Positions 26,690-36,506 of a stretch of DNA of 64,000 nucleotides are shown one piece after another (within the stretch, counting starts at the first letter, position 1; each line of letters starts with the position of its first letter). The stretch spans positions 682,001 through 746,000 of the forward strand of contig NZ_FQXA01000001.1 in assembly GCF_900129835.1 (NCBI RefSeq), given 5' to 3'. The DNA comes from Stutzerimonas xanthomarina DSM 18231 (GTDB lineage: Bacteria > Pseudomonadota > Gammaproteobacteria > Pseudomonadales > Pseudomonadaceae). The position numbers were made by a program, and so were the translations under genes. The notes under the pieces were generated by a model. It searched no databases, was not told the origin of the DNA, and saw only the letters and a list, made by a program, of their open reading frames with translations.

Positions 26690-28516
26690 TCAGTCCGCTT
26701 CGATACGGTTGCGACCGGAATCCTTGGCCCGGTAAAGCGCTCGGTCTGCGCGCTCGAATACTTGCTCGCCTCGATCGGCTGCAGCGAAGCTTGCAAGCCC
26801 TCCCGACAGGGTTACCTGGATGCCAGCGCCCTTGAAGTGGAAAGGACAACGCTCGATACCTGTGCGCAAGCTATCGAGTAGCTGAAGCCCGGCAGCAGCA
26901 GGCGTCTCGGGCAGCAACAGCGCGAACTCTTCGCCACCGAAACGGGCGATGAAGTCGGTCTTGCGCAACCGCTTGCGCAACTCGCTGGCAATGATCTTCA
27001 GCACCCGATCGCCCGCCAGATGGCCGAAACTGTCGTTGATACGCTTGAAGTGATCGACGTCCAGAACCGCGAGCAGCAGCTGGCCGCCATAACGTTGATG
27101 GCGCGCGACTTCGAGCTGCAGGCGCTCGTCCCAGGCAGCTCGATTGGGCAGGCCGGTAAGCGGATCCTGCAGCGCCTTCTGGCGCTGCTCTTCGAGGTGT
27201 TCGCGCATTCCCGTGGCCGCCTTTTCCAGGTTTGCCACCCGCTCAACCAAGGTGCCGAGGCGGTCGCTCAAGGCCTGCTCATGTTCACTGCGCTGACGCT
27301 GATACGCATCGACAGTTTCCAGCAAACCGTCCAAACGCGACTGAACCGTCTGCTTCAGACTTGGCAGGTCGTTGGCGCCGAGCATGCTGTCTTGCAGACC
27401 GCCTACCTGCTGGCGCAGCTCTTCGTCAAGCGCCTGGGCCGTCTCCTTGCTCTGCACGTGCCCTTCGCGGGCGGCGAAGAGGCTGTCCTGCATGGTGGCA
27501 AGACGCTCGTTGAGCAGACTCAGGTAGCTTTCGAATTCACGCTGCCCCTGATCTGCCACGGCCAACATCAACTGAGCCAGATCATCGAGCACCGGCACGA
27601 GCTCATACCAGTTCAGGCCACGCTGAATCCGATCGCGCAAGGCCTGAGCCTGCGCCTGCTGGTGTTCGGGAAGATGTAGGTCCTCGAGAAGACCGAACAG
27701 GGTCGACTCAACACGCTCGGAAATCGCGCTGTAGGCCTGCTCCGGCGAGGGCGGCAACCGATACGAGTCATTCGGCTGGTTCTCCGCCGCGAGTTCCGGC
27801 AACGTCACATCGATGACCGCCTCGCGGTGTGGCCCGGCGATATCGATGGCAGCCTGCAGCGCTTGCGAAGCGCAATCCGCAGTGTCCAATGGCTGTGAAG
27901 GCGCTTCCGGCTGCTGAATGAGCGATTCCACTGACTCCGCCGAAAACAATGACGAATCGTCGTCAGGTTTCGAGGCGGTCTTGATTGCACGCTCGCGCTG
28001 GCCAAACAAGCGGCCAAGCAGGCCTACCGAACTGGTTCCCGCCGACGACCGCTGCGCACTCAAGGCCAGGCTTTGCAACTCACCAAGCTCCGCCAATAAC
28101 CTGGGCAGCTCGCGCGATTGGGCAGCCCGTTCGTCCAGCTGCCGTGAAAACTGCTTCAACGGCTTGCGGATTTCGCTGGGCAATGGCAGCTCGAGCAGTT
28201 GCGAGGTCAGTCGATCGAGCGCCTCGGTCAGTCGCTCGAGACGCTCCTGTTTACTGCGCTCAGTGTCGAGCACCGCGCGTTCCAGCCGAGGAACCAGCGC
28301 ACCCAGACGATTATCCTGCACATCGTCACGCAGGACATCGCGCAGCTCGCGCATGCAGCGTTCAACGGCCGGATCGGCGTCATCCACAGCGAAGCTGCTG
28401 CGGACCAGACTGCGACGCAGCAGATCCAGCCGCGTATTCCAGCGCCCTTCGAGCTGTTCCTGCTGCTCCAACTGGTGCAGATATTTGTCTTTCCAGCGTT
28501 GCGCGTCGTCGCTCAT
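26690..28516 (-). CDS. dgcP: Diguanylate cyclase DgcP
   Basis: 608 aa, soluble. A long helical, charged N-terminal region (about residues 1-430, including coiled coils) precedes a C-terminal GGDEF domain with DPLTGLPNRAAWDERL, AVLDVDHFKRINDSFGH and the active loop GGEEF. RKTD lies five residues before it, an intact RxxD inhibitory site. In P. aeruginosa DgcP localises to the poles through FimV and affects biofilm. The start ATG 28516 shares one base with the stop of the upstream EEP-fold gene (TGATG), so the two are translationally coupled. Confidence 0.88.
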   Translation of the reverse strand: MSDDAQRWKDKYLHQLEQQEQLEGRWNTRLDLLRRSLVRSSFAVDDADPAVERCMRELRDVLRDDVQDNRLGALVPRLERAVLDTERSKQERLERLTEALDRLTSQLLELPLPSEIRKPLKQFSRQLDERAAQSRELPRLLAELGELQSLALSAQRSSAGTSSVGLLGRLFGQRERAIKTASKPDDDSSLFSAESVESLIQQPEAPSQPLDTADCASQALQAAIDIAGPHREAVIDVTLPELAAENQPNDSYRLPPSPEQAYSAISERVESTLFGLLEDLHLPEHQQAQAQALRDRIQRGLNWYELVPVLDDLAQLMLAVADQGQREFESYLSLLNERLATMQDSLFAAREGHVQSKETAQALDEELRQQVGGLQDSMLGANDLPSLKQTVQSRLDGLLETVDAYQRQRSEHEQALSDRLGTLVERVANLEKAATGMREHLEEQRQKALQDPLTGLPNRAAWDERLQLEVARHQRYGGQLLLAVLDVDHFKRINDSFGHLAGDRVLKIIASELRKRLRKTDFIARFGGEEFALLLPETPAAAGLQLLDSLRTGIERCPFHFKGAGIQVTLSGGLASFAAADRGEQVFERADRALYRAKDSGRNRIEAD

Positions 28517-29385
28517 CAAGTCCCAACCGTAGGCACAGGCAACGCGTCAGCGTCGTGCAGCGCATCTGGCAAGCGGATTTCCACCGCCACCGGCAGGTGA
28601 TCCGAAGTCGCCTGGGCCAGCACATCGACACGTTCGAGCGTCAGGCTGGGGCTCAGCAGAATGTGATCAAGACAGCGTTGCGGACGCCAGCTGGGGAAGG
28701 TCGCCTCAATTTGCGGTGCTTGCAAACCGAGATCACGCAGCGGTGAGTTCTCCAGCAGATCGCTGGCATGGGTATTCATGTCGCCCATCAGAATCTGATG
28801 GCGGTAACCGCCGATCAGTTCGCGGATATAGGCCAGCTGACGGGTGCGCGCGCCGCCGCCCAGGGCCAGGTGCATCACCACCACGACAAGGGCATTCTCA
28901 CCCTGTCCGAAGCGCAGCAGAATCGCACCGCGCCCGGATGGTCCCGGCAATGGATGGTCTTCCAGCCCCTGCGGTTCCAGTCGACTCAACACGCCGTTAC
29001 TGTGCTGAGCGAAGCGCCCCAGGTTACGATTGAGCTGCTGATACCAATAGGGAAAAGCCCCCAGCTGCGCAAGGTGCTCGACCTGGTTGATATAGCCCGA
29101 TCGCAGGCTGCCCCCGTCCGCTTCCTGCAGCGCCACAAGATCGTAGTTGCCGAGCAACTCGCCAATGCGTTGCAAGTTCCGCGCGCGTCCAGTGTGCGGC
29201 AATAGATGTTGCCAGCTACGGGTTAGGTAATGGTGATAACGCTCGGTGCTGATGCCGACCTGAATGTTGAAACTCAGCAGGCGCAGCCGGCCGTCGCAGG
29301 GCAGGCCGCTGGAGTCTAGGCAAAGTGGATTGACCTGCGCCTGACCGGGGCCGGCAAGGCGTGGTGAACTCCAGCGACGAAGCAC
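28516..29385 (-). CDS. Endonuclease/exonuclease/phosphatase (EEP) family hydrolase
   Basis: 289 aa. All EEP catalytic blocks are present: LLSFNIQVG, VALQEADGGS (metal-binding Glu), MGDMNTHASDL (GDxN), LDHILLSP and ATSDHLPVAVEI (terminal SDH). The fold hydrolyses phosphodiesters in nucleic acids, lipids or nucleotides; the substrate here is unknown. The start is GTG 29385, 6 nt after the dsbA stop, with only a weak ribosome binding site; the stop overlaps dgcP by one base. The coupling suggests co-expression of DsbA, this hydrolase and DgcP. Confidence 0.82.
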   Translation of the reverse strand: MLRRWSSPRLAGPGQAQVNPLCLDSSGLPCDGRLRLLSFNIQVGISTERYHHYLTRSWQHLLPHTGRARNLQRIGELLGNYDLVALQEADGGSLRSGYINQVEHLAQLGAFPYWYQQLNRNLGRFAQHSNGVLSRLEPQGLEDHPLPGPSGRGAILLRFGQGENALVVVVMHLALGGGARTRQLAYIRELIGGYRHQILMGDMNTHASDLLENSPLRDLGLQAPQIEATFPSWRPQRCLDHILLSPSLTLERVDVLAQATSDHLPVAVEIRLPDALHDADALPVPTVGT

Positions 29386-29391
29386 GCGCGC

Positions 29392-30021
29392 TTACCGGGC
29401 TGCGCGTTCTTTTTCGATGAGGAAGTCAGCAACTTCCAGGGCGCGCTCCGGGCCGCCGGCGGATCCGATGTCGAAGCGGTACTTGCCGTTGACGATCATC
29501 ACCGGAACGCCCGTGATCTGATAAGCCATCGCCAGCTTCTTCGCCTGCTCGGCACGGCTCTTCACGCCGAAGGAGTTATAAGCCTTGAGGAAAGCTTGCT
29601 TGTCGACACCCTGCTCCTCAAGGAGCCCGGCCATCTTCTCGGGGGTTTCGAGCTTGTTACCGTCGCGATGATAGGCGTTGAACACGGCGTCATGGACCTT
29701 CTGCTCGACGCCCATGGATTCCAGCGCAAGGAACATCTGTCCGTGCGTGTTCCAAACGCCGCCGAACATCGCCGGGATGCGCTTGAAGTCGACATCATCA
29801 GGCAGTTGTTTGACCCATGGGTTGATTACCGGCTCGAACTGGTAGCAATGCGGGCAGCCATACCAGAACAGTTCGACAACCTCGATCTTGTCCGGCTCGG
29901 CAACCGGTACCGGACTCTTCAGCTCGACATATTCCTTTCCAGCCTGGAAATCTGCCGCACTGGCTGAAAAGCCGAACAGACTGGCGGTAACGAGCAGGGC
30001 GCTGAGAACAAGTTTACGCAT
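29392..30021 (-). CDS. dsbA: Thiol:disulfide interchange protein DsbA
   Basis: 209 aa periplasmic oxidase that introduces disulfides into exported proteins. Signal peptide MRKLVLSALLVTASLFGFSASA, thioredoxin fold with the active site FWYGCPHCY (CPHC), the helical insertion, and the cis-proline loop TGVPVMIVNGKYR. Normal length for Pseudomonas DsbA. It is re-oxidised by DsbB, encoded elsewhere. Head of the dsbA-EEP-dgcP run on the minus strand, separated from cc4 by a terminator. Confidence 0.95.
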   Translation of the reverse strand: MRKLVLSALLVTASLFGFSASAADFQAGKEYVELKSPVPVAEPDKIEVVELFWYGCPHCYQFEPVINPWVKQLPDDVDFKRIPAMFGGVWNTHGQMFLALESMGVEQKVHDAVFNAYHRDGNKLETPEKMAGLLEEQGVDKQAFLKAYNSFGVKSRAEQAKKLAMAYQITGVPVMIVNGKYRFDIGSAGGPERALEVADFLIEKERAAR

Positions 30022-30145
30022 GGTGACTCCCTTGGTAATGAACGGCTGACCGATAGCGCCACAGGCTGCAGCAATTCATCTGTGCTCGCCAGCGCCTTCC
30101 GCCGCTTTTCAATATCTTGACAATCATTATAGCGAGGCCAAAAAC

Positions 30146-30179
30146 AAAAAAAGGCGTCCGAGCTTTAGCCCTGAACGCC
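30146..30179 (-). terminator. Terminator downstream of cytochrome c4 gene
   Basis: Arms GGCGT (30153-30157) and ACGCC (30175-30179) with a 17-nt interior; read on the minus strand it is followed by a run of seven T (30146-30152). Confidence 0.7.
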
Positions 30180-30209
30180 CTTTTGCAGGCTGACCGGTTT
30201 AACTAACGA

Positions 30210-30842
30210 TCAGTGCAGACCCTGGATATAGCTCGAAAGGGCCTGGATATCCTTGTTGCTCAGCTTCGACGCGATGGTACGCATGATTGCCGTATCGCCA
30301 TCGTTGGTGCGATCACCCTCGCGGAAGTCGGTGAGCTGCTTGGCGGTATAGGCTGCGTGCTGACCACCCAGACGCGGGAAACGCGCCAGGTTATTGCCAA
30401 CGCCGTCCGGTGCGTGGCAGCCGGAGCAAGCCGGCATGCCCTGTTCCAGCTTGCCACCGCGGTAAAGCTGCTCGCCCTGAGCGACCAGAGCAGGGTCGGC
30501 CGTGCCGATGCTCATCTTCTGGCTAGCAAAATAGGCGGCGATGTCCTGGAGATCTTGATCGCTATATGGATCGAGCATACCGGTCATTTCCAGCACCTTA
30601 CGGCCAACGCCCGGTTCGGCTGTGGGGCTGCTGCCCAACTTGATATCTTGCAGCTGCTTGAACAGGTAGTTCGAGCCTTGGCCTGCGAGTTTCGGGAAGT
30701 TCGGTGCGGCACTGTTTCCGTCGGCACCGTGGCAAGCACCACAGACGGCAACCTTTTCTTTTCCGGCTTCTGCATTTCCAGCCGCGTGGGCGATACCGGT
30801 GATGCCAAGGGTCAACAGCAGACTCACGAGTACTTTGTTCAT
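30210..30842 (-). CDS. cc4: Diheme cytochrome c4
   Basis: 210 aa. The signal peptide MNKVLVSLLLTLGITGIAHA is followed by two homologous class I cytochrome domains, each with one heme site: CGACH near residue 37 and CSGCH near residue 139. Axial methionines are expected in the EMTGMLDPYS and TAIMRTIASKL segments. It is a periplasmic electron carrier to terminal oxidases such as cbb3. ATG 30842 is chosen over an in-frame TTG 12 nt upstream because it starts the signal peptide. Confidence 0.93.
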   Translation of the reverse strand: MNKVLVSLLLTLGITGIAHAAGNAEAGKEKVAVCGACHGADGNSAAPNFPKLAGQGSNYLFKQLQDIKLGSSPTAEPGVGRKVLEMTGMLDPYSDQDLQDIAAYFASQKMSIGTADPALVAQGEQLYRGGKLEQGMPACSGCHAPDGVGNNLARFPRLGGQHAAYTAKQLTDFREGDRTNDGDTAIMRTIASKLSNKDIQALSSYIQGLH

Positions 30843-31118
30843 CAGCTCATCCAACTACGGCTAAGGGTTTAAAGGAATCTTATTCGGCAGTCCGACCGCT
30901 TAGGGCCATGGCGACGCTCGTTATAAACGGGGTGACACTGATCTGGCGCTTTAGCAACGCCTGGGTCGCTCCCGATCCGAGGCAAAAAGCAGTCAACGGA
31001 GCGGGCGCCCGATCTCGTTTTTAGACCAAAGCGCACACAAAATCTGCGGCATTATATACTGGCGCTCCTGAAACGGAAATGAACCATTGCCGCACCCCGC
31101 GCACTCACCGGAAAGCCC

Positions 31119-31775
31119 ATGCTCCCAAAAAACCCGATTCTAGGCCTCTGCCAGCAAGCCACGTTTATGACCAGTGCCGCCAAGGTCGATCAATGCCCGG
31201 CTGACGAGGGCCTGGAAGTCGCTTTCGCCGGTCGCTCGAACGCGGGCAAATCCAGTGCGCTGAACACGCTCACCCATGCCAGCCTCGCCCGCACGTCGAA
31301 AACGCCGGGGCGAACCCAGTTACTTAACTTTTTCAGCCTCGACGACGACCACCGCCTGGTCGACCTGCCCGGCTACGGCTATGCGAAAGTGCCGATCCCT
31401 CTCAAGCAGCATTGGCAGCGTCATCTGGAGGCCTATCTGAGCAGTCGCGAGAGTCTCGCTGGCGTGTTCCTGATGATGGATATTCGCCATCCGCTGACTG
31501 AATTCGACCGCATGATGCTCGACTGGTCCAACGCCAGCGAGATGCCGCTGCATATCCTGCTGACCAAGTCGGACAAGCTCGCCTTTGGCGCGGCGAAGAA
31601 TGCGCTCCTGGCGATCCAGCGCGATATTCGCAAAGGGTGGGGAGACGGCGTCAGCGTCCAGTTGTTCTCGGCACCGAAACGTCAGGGTGTTGAGGAAGCC
31701 CAACTAGTACTGGCGCAGCTGCTTGGGATGATCGGGGAAGAAGGCGACGAGTCTCTCAACGAGCCTTCGCGATAA
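31119..31775 (+). CDS. engB: Ribosome biogenesis GTPase EngB (YihA/YsxC)
   Basis: 218 aa. G1 [10 protein letters not shown]2 region [13 protein letters not shown]3 [12 protein letters not shown]4 TKSDKL and G5 SAPK motifs in order. It assists large ribosomal subunit assembly. Divergent from cc4 across 276 bp. Its 3' neighbour here is gcvP, convergent; the polA/Spot42-like (ErsA) region I would expect beside it in P. aeruginosa is absent. Confidence 0.95.
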   Translation: MLPKNPILGLCQQATFMTSAAKVDQCPADEGLEVAFAGRSNAGKSSALNTLTHASLARTSKTPGRTQLLNFFSLDDDHRLVDLPGYGYAKVPIPLKQHWQRHLEAYLSSRESLAGVFLMMDIRHPLTEFDRMMLDWSNASEMPLHILLTKSDKLAFGAAKNALLAIQRDIRKGWGDGVSVQLFSAPKRQGVEEAQLVLAQLLGMIGEEGDESLNEPSR

Positions 31776-31797
31776 GGCTGAACCTCAGGGAGCGATG

Positions 31798-31830
31798 CCG
31801 CCCGCTCTGACACAAGGCCAGAACGGGCGG
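31798..31830. terminator. Hairpin between convergent engB and gcvP
   Basis: CCGCCCG (31798-31804) and CGGGCGG (31824-31830), extended inward by CTCTG/CAGAA with one mismatch. No T run on either side, so it is a weak or protein-assisted terminator shared by both genes. Confidence 0.45.
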
Positions 31831-31837
31831 AGCGCAC

Positions 31838-34714
31838 TTACTCGCGATAATCGTCAACCGGTACGCAGGCGCAGAACAGGTTGCGGTCGCCAAATACGTT
31901 GTCGACCCGGTTCACCGCAGGCCAATACTTGTGCGCCTGAGTGTGAGCACTCGGTGTCACCCCTTCGGCGATGCTATACGGACGGTCCCACAGGTTGGTT
32001 ACGTCGGCCAATGTGTGCGGCGCGCGCACCAGCGGATTGTCCTCTGCAGGCCAACCGCCATCCTGCACCCTGGCGATCTCTGCGCGAATGCTCAGCATCG
32101 CTTCGACGAAACGATCCAGCTCAGCTTTCGACTCGCTCTCGGTCGGCTCGATCATCAGCGTGCCGGGGACAGGAAAGGACATGGTCGGCGCATGGAAGCC
32201 GTAATCGATCAGTCGCTTCGCGACATCCTCCTCGGTGATGCCGGTCTGCGCCTTGAGTGGTCGCAGGTCGATGATGCATTCATGTGCTACGCGGCCGTTA
32301 CGACCGCTGTAGAGCACCGGGAAAGCTTCACCGAGACGCATCGCGAGGTAGTTGGCACTTAGAATCGCAACCTCGGTCGCATCGCGCAGCTGCGGGCCCA
32401 TCATGGCGATGTACATCCAGCTGATCGGCAAAATGCTGGCGCTTCCCCAAGGCGCTGCGCTAACGGCGCCATTTTCGGGGTTGGGTCCTTGCAGTTCGAT
32501 GACCGGATGATTGGAAACAAACGGCTGCAGATGCGCCTTGATGCCGATCGGCCCCATACCCGGACCACCACCGCCGTGCGGAATGCAGAAGGTTTTGTGC
32601 AGGTTCATGTGCGAGACGTCGGCGCCGATATCCGCCGGCCGTGCCAGGCCGACCTGGGCATTAAGGTTGGCGCCGTCCATGTACACCTGGCCGCCCTGGG
32701 CATGGATCGCTTCGCAGATCTCGCGAATCCCTTCTTCGTACACGCCGTGGGTCGATGGATAGGTGATCATCAGGCACGACAGCTTGTCACCCGCCTCGGC
32801 GGCCTTGCGCTTGAGGTCTTCCAGATCTACGTTGCCGGCCTTGTCGCATTCGACGATGACCACGCGCATGCTGACCATCTGTGCCGAGGCCGGATTGGTA
32901 CCGTGGGCGGACGACGGAATCAGGCAGATATCCCGCTGACCTTCGCCGCGGCTTTCATGATATTTGCGGATCGCTACCAGGCCGGCGTATTCGCCCTGAG
33001 CGCCCGAGTTGGGCTGCATGGAGATCGCGTCGAAGCCGGTGATCGCACAGAGCCAGGCTTCCAGCTCGTCAATCATCAGTTTGTAACCCTGAGCCTGTTC
33101 CTGCGGCGCGAACGGATGCAGGTTGGCGAATTCCGGCCAGGTGATTGGGATCATCTCGCTGGTGGCGTTGAGCTTCATGGTGCAGGAACCGAGCGGAATC
33201 ATCGCCTGATTCAGCGCCAGGTCCTTGTTTTCCAGCTGTTTGAGATAGCGCAGCATCTCGGTTTCGCTGTGGTGGCTATTGAACACCGGGTGCGCCAGGT
33301 AGCCGCTGCTGCGTTGCAGAGCCGCCGGGATACCGCTGGCAATTTCGCTGGCATCCAACGTTGCCACCTTCAACCCGTGATCTGCTCCAAGGAAGATCGT
33401 CAGCAGCTGCTCGACGGTCTGCTCGTTGCACGTCTCGTCGAGGCTGACGCCCAGCTTGCCGCGCCCGAGGATGCGCAGGTTGATCCGAGCGGCACGTGCA
33501 CTCTCGAGTATCGCAGTCTGCGCGCCGCCGACTTCCAGACTGAGCGTGTCGAAGAAGTGCTGGTTGAGACGCTTGATGCCATTCTTTTCCAGCGCGCCGG
33601 CCAGAATCGAGGTCAGTCGATGGGTACGCTGGGCAATGCGCTTGAGCCCTTCAGGGCCGTGGTAGACCGCAAAGCAACTGGCAATATTGGCCAACAGCAC
33701 CTGCGCGGTACAGATGTTCGAGTTGGCCTTTTCGCGACGGATATGTTGCTCGCGCGTTTGCAGTGCCATGCGCAGCGCCGTGTTGCCTCGGGCATCCTTG
33801 GATACGCCAATGATGCGGCCGGGCATGGCGCGCTTGAAGGCATCGCGGGTAGCGAAATAGGCTGCATGCGGACCACCGTAGCCCATCGGCACACCGAAAC
33901 GCTGAGTCGAACCGAGCACCACATCCGCACCGAGCTCGCCGGGCGGAGTCAGCAGCAGCAGGCTAAGCAGGTCAGCCGCAACGCAAGCCAGCGCTTGCTG
34001 GGCATGCAGCGCTTCGATCGCCGGGCGCAGATCGCGAATTTCACCGTGAGTATCGGGGTACTGCAGCAGCGCGCCGAAGACGTCCTGCGCCGCAATATCC
34101 TCGAGCGCGCCGACCACCAGCTCGAACCCAAAAGCTTCGGCACGCGTCTGCACCACTGAGAGCGTCTGCGGATGACAGTTCTCATCGACGAAGAAGCGGT
34201 TGCTTTTGCTCTTGGCCATGCGCCGCGCCAGGGTCATGGCCTCCGCTGCAGCGGTTGCCTCATCGAGTAGCGAGGCGTTGGCCAGGTCGAGACCGGTAAG
34301 GTCGATGGTCAACTGCTGGAAATTCAACAGCGCTTCCAGCCGCCCCTGAGCAATCTCCGGCTGATAGGGCGTGTAAGCGGTGTACCAGCCCGGGTTCTCC
34401 AGCACGTTGCGCAGGATAACGGGCGGCGTGATGGTGCCGTGGTAACCCATGCCAATCAGGCTGGTCCAGAGCTGGTTCTGTTGCGCGTAGCCTCGCAAGC
34501 GCGCCAGTGCTTCCTGTTCATCCAGCGCGGCCGGCAGCGCCAGGTCGTCTTGCAGACGAATCGCCGGCGGCACGGTCTGCTTGATCAACTCTTCACGGCT
34601 GGACAAGCCGAGCGCTTCGAGCATGGCTTGCTGTTCCGTCGCATCAGGGCCGAGATGACGACGCAGAAAGGCGTCAGGTTGCTGGAGCTGGGAAAGGCGC
34701 GGCACTTGAGACAT
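31838..34714 (-). CDS. gcvP: Glycine dehydrogenase (decarboxylating), P protein
   Basis: 958 aa. It decarboxylates glycine and passes the aminomethyl group to the lipoyl arm of GcvH. N-terminal half with [10 protein letters not shown] and [14 protein letters not shown]-terminal half with the PLP-lysine motif [20 protein letters not shown]. Normal length for the single-chain form. ATG 34714 is preferred to the GTG immediately before it. Last gene of gcvTHP on the minus strand; a nested hairpin lies between gcvH and gcvP. Confidence 0.97.
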   Translation of the reverse strand: MSQVPRLSQLQQPDAFLRRHLGPDATEQQAMLEALGLSSREELIKQTVPPAIRLQDDLALPAALDEQEALARLRGYAQQNQLWTSLIGMGYHGTITPPVILRNVLENPGWYTAYTPYQPEIAQGRLEALLNFQQLTIDLTGLDLANASLLDEATAAAEAMTLARRMAKSKSNRFFVDENCHPQTLSVVQTRAEAFGFELVVGALEDIAAQDVFGALLQYPDTHGEIRDLRPAIEALHAQQALACVAADLLSLLLLTPPGELGADVVLGSTQRFGVPMGYGGPHAAYFATRDAFKRAMPGRIIGVSKDARGNTALRMALQTREQHIRREKANSNICTAQVLLANIASCFAVYHGPEGLKRIAQRTHRLTSILAGALEKNGIKRLNQHFFDTLSLEVGGAQTAILESARAARINLRILGRGKLGVSLDETCNEQTVEQLLTIFLGADHGLKVATLDASEIASGIPAALQRSSGYLAHPVFNSHHSETEMLRYLKQLENKDLALNQAMIPLGSCTMKLNATSEMIPITWPEFANLHPFAPQEQAQGYKLMIDELEAWLCAITGFDAISMQPNSGAQGEYAGLVAIRKYHESRGEGQRDICLIPSSAHGTNPASAQMVSMRVVIVECDKAGNVDLEDLKRKAAEAGDKLSCLMITYPSTHGVYEEGIREICEAIHAQGGQVYMDGANLNAQVGLARPADIGADVSHMNLHKTFCIPHGGGGPGMGPIGIKAHLQPFVSNHPVIELQGPNPENGAVSAAPWGSASILPISWMYIAMMGPQLRDATEVAILSANYLAMRLGEAFPVLYSGRNGRVAHECIIDLRPLKAQTGITEEDVAKRLIDYGFHAPTMSFPVPGTLMIEPTESESKAELDRFVEAMLSIRAEIARVQDGGWPAEDNPLVRAPHTLADVTNLWDRPYSIAEGVTPSAHTQAHKYWPAVNRVDNVFGDRNLFCACVPVDDYRE

Positions 34715-34728
34715 CACTGCTTCTCTCG

Positions 34729-34806
34729 GAAAAGAAAAGCCCCGGCATATCGGACTGCTGTGAAAAACGATGCTCGATTTTCACACGTCTGCGTTGCGGG
34801 GCTTTT
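34729..34806 (-). terminator. Nested hairpin and terminator between gcvH and gcvP
   Basis: Outer 9-bp arms AAAAGCCCC (34735-34743) and GGGGCTTTT (34798-34806) enclose a second perfect 8-bp stem TGTGAAAA (34759-34766) and TTTTCACA (34778-34785). On the minus strand the outer stem ends in GGGGCTTTTCTTTT, a terminator form. It would lower gcvP expression relative to gcvH. Confidence 0.65.
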
Positions 34807-34818
34807 GAGTTGGAACGC

Positions 34819-35208
34819 TTAGGCTTCGGCGTCGCAGGCGGCTTTGTAGCCCGCTGCGTCGAGCAGATTTTCCAGTTGCGAGGCGTCGCTCGGCTTAAGC
34901 CGGAAGAACCAGCTGCCATAGGGTTCGCTGTTGACACCTTCCGGCGAATCCGTGAGCTGTTCGTTGATCGCGACCACTTCTCCGGAAATTGGCGCATAGA
35001 TATCCGAAGCGGCCTTCACCGACTCCACCACACCCGCTTGTTGCCCGGCGGTCAGCTGCTGGCCAACCTCTGGCAGCTCCACATATACCACGTCACCCAG
35101 GGCTTCCTGGGCATGATCGGAGATACCAACGCTCACACTTCCGTCGGCTTCGAGACGGGCCCACTCGTGGCTGGCGGCGTAACGCAGATCGCTGGGGATG
35201 TCGCTCAT
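34819..35208 (-). CDS. gcvH: Glycine cleavage system H protein
   Basis: 129 aa lipoyl carrier protein. The lipoylated lysine lies in [18 protein letters not shown]; the start [15 protein letters not shown] and [12 protein letters not shown] are typical. It shuttles the aminomethyl group between GcvP, GcvT and lipoamide dehydrogenase. Full length. Confidence 0.97.
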   Translation of the reverse strand: MSDIPSDLRYAASHEWARLEADGSVSVGISDHAQEALGDVVYVELPEVGQQLTAGQQAGVVESVKAASDIYAPISGEVVAINEQLTDSPEGVNSEPYGSWFFRLKPSDASQLENLLDAAGYKAACDAEA

Positions 35209-35286
35209 TCGTATGTCCTCATAAAGCTGTCGGTTTGCGTGCGTAGCAAGCTCTGCGGCTCACTAGCGGATAGCGGTTGGCCGAAT

Positions 35287-36369
35287 TTACACCAGTACTT
35301 TGCCGTGACGCACGAACGTCGGTTGCACCACACGCACGGGATACCACTTACCACGAATTTCCACCTCTGCCCGGTCACCCGCCCCGGCAGGAACCCGCGC
35401 CAGCGCGATGGCTTTGCCAAGCGTAGGCGAAAAACTGCCGCTGGTGATCTCGCCTTCGCCGACGCCGTTGATGCGAACGGTCTGATGGGCACGCAAAACG
35501 CCACGCTCTTCGAGCACCAGCCCTACCAGTTTCGGTAGATCGCTTTGCGCCTTCTGAGCTTCCAGCTCGGCGCGACCTATAAAGTCACGCTCGGCCGGCT
35601 CCCATGCCACGGTCCAGGCCATGTTGGCCTGCAGCGGCGAAACGTCCTCAGTCATATCCTGGCCGTACAGATTCAGCCCAGCCTCCAGTCGCAGCGTGTC
35701 ACGTGCGCCCAGTCCGATAGGTGAAATTCCGGCACCGACCAGTTCGCTGAGAAAATCCGGAGCTTGCTCGGCCGGCAGGATGATTTCCAAGCCGTCCTCG
35801 CCCGTATAGCCCGTGCGACCAATGAACCAATCGCCGACGGCGCGGCCGTGAAACGGCTTGAGCTCGTGAATCAACGCAGCTCGGGCCTGGCTGACCAGCT
35901 CCGAAGTGCGCACCCGTGCGTGGGGACCCTGGATAGCCAGCATCGCCAACTCGGGTCGCTCGGTCACATCCACAGCAAACCCCTCGGTTTGCGCTTGCAT
36001 CCAGGCCAAATCCTTGTCGCGGGTACTGGCGTTGACCACCAGGCGATAACCCCAGTCGGTGAGGTAGACGATCAGGTCATCGACCACGCCGCCACGCTCG
36101 TTGAGCATCGCTGAATAAAGTGCTTTGCCCACCTGTCCGAGGCGGCCAACATCGTTGGCCAGCAGGCGCTGGAGATAGGCTTTGGCATCCGCTCCCTCGA
36201 CATCGACGACCGTCATGTGGGAGACGTCGAACACGCCACAATCACGTCGCACCTGATGATGCTCTTCAACCTGGGAGCCGTAATGCAGCGGCATGTCCCA
36301 GCCACCGAAGTCGACCATTTTGGCGCCAAGTGCAAGGTGCTGATCGTAGAGGGGAGTACGCTGACCCAT
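35287..36369 (-). CDS. gcvT: Aminomethyltransferase, glycine cleavage T protein
   Basis: 360 aa. Folate-binding GcvT domain with [36 protein letters not shown], and the catalytic-region [12 protein letters not shown]; the C-terminal barrel holds [14 protein letters not shown] and [19 protein letters not shown]. It transfers the methylene unit from lipoyl-GcvH to tetrahydrofolate. AAGGAG precedes ATG 36369. First gene of the gcvTHP operon, with a probable promoter at 36460-36488. I see no glycine riboswitch in the leader. Confidence 0.96.
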   Translation of the reverse strand: MGQRTPLYDQHLALGAKMVDFGGWDMPLHYGSQVEEHHQVRRDCGVFDVSHMTVVDVEGADAKAYLQRLLANDVGRLGQVGKALYSAMLNERGGVVDDLIVYLTDWGYRLVVNASTRDKDLAWMQAQTEGFAVDVTERPELAMLAIQGPHARVRTSELVSQARAALIHELKPFHGRAVGDWFIGRTGYTGEDGLEIILPAEQAPDFLSELVGAGISPIGLGARDTLRLEAGLNLYGQDMTEDVSPLQANMAWTVAWEPAERDFIGRAELEAQKAQSDLPKLVGLVLEERGVLRAHQTVRINGVGEGEITSGSFSPTLGKAIALARVPAGAGDRAEVEIRGKWYPVRVVQPTFVRHGKVLV

Positions 36370-36459
36370 GGGTTTCTCCTTCCGGGCAGGTCGCCGAAGC
36401 GGCGTGGGTAGAGCTTATTAGGGCCGAGCAACAGGCCCGACGTTTTTTGGATGGCGCGC

Positions 36460-36490
36460 ATTGTAGCCCCAAGGCCGTGACAGGTCACGG
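36460..36490 (-). promoter_or_regulatory. Probable gcvT promoter with overlapping palindrome
   Basis: Minus-strand -10 TACAAT (36460-36465) with 17 nt to a -35 GTGACC (36483-36488, 4 of 6 consensus). The -35 lies inside the palindrome CCGTGAC-AG-GTCACGG (36475-36490), a candidate operator for a glycine-responsive regulator. Confidence 0.45.
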
Positions 36491-36506
36491 TGAGGCGATG
36501 GAGCGC

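Noticed and set aside
31776..31837. ErsA/Spot42-like RNA downstream of engB
   Set aside because: The gap to the convergent gcvP is only 62 nt and holds just a terminator-like hairpin.
36370..36506. Glycine riboswitch upstream of gcvT
   Set aside because: The conserved glycine aptamer cores are not visible in the leader; only short hairpins and a palindrome are present.
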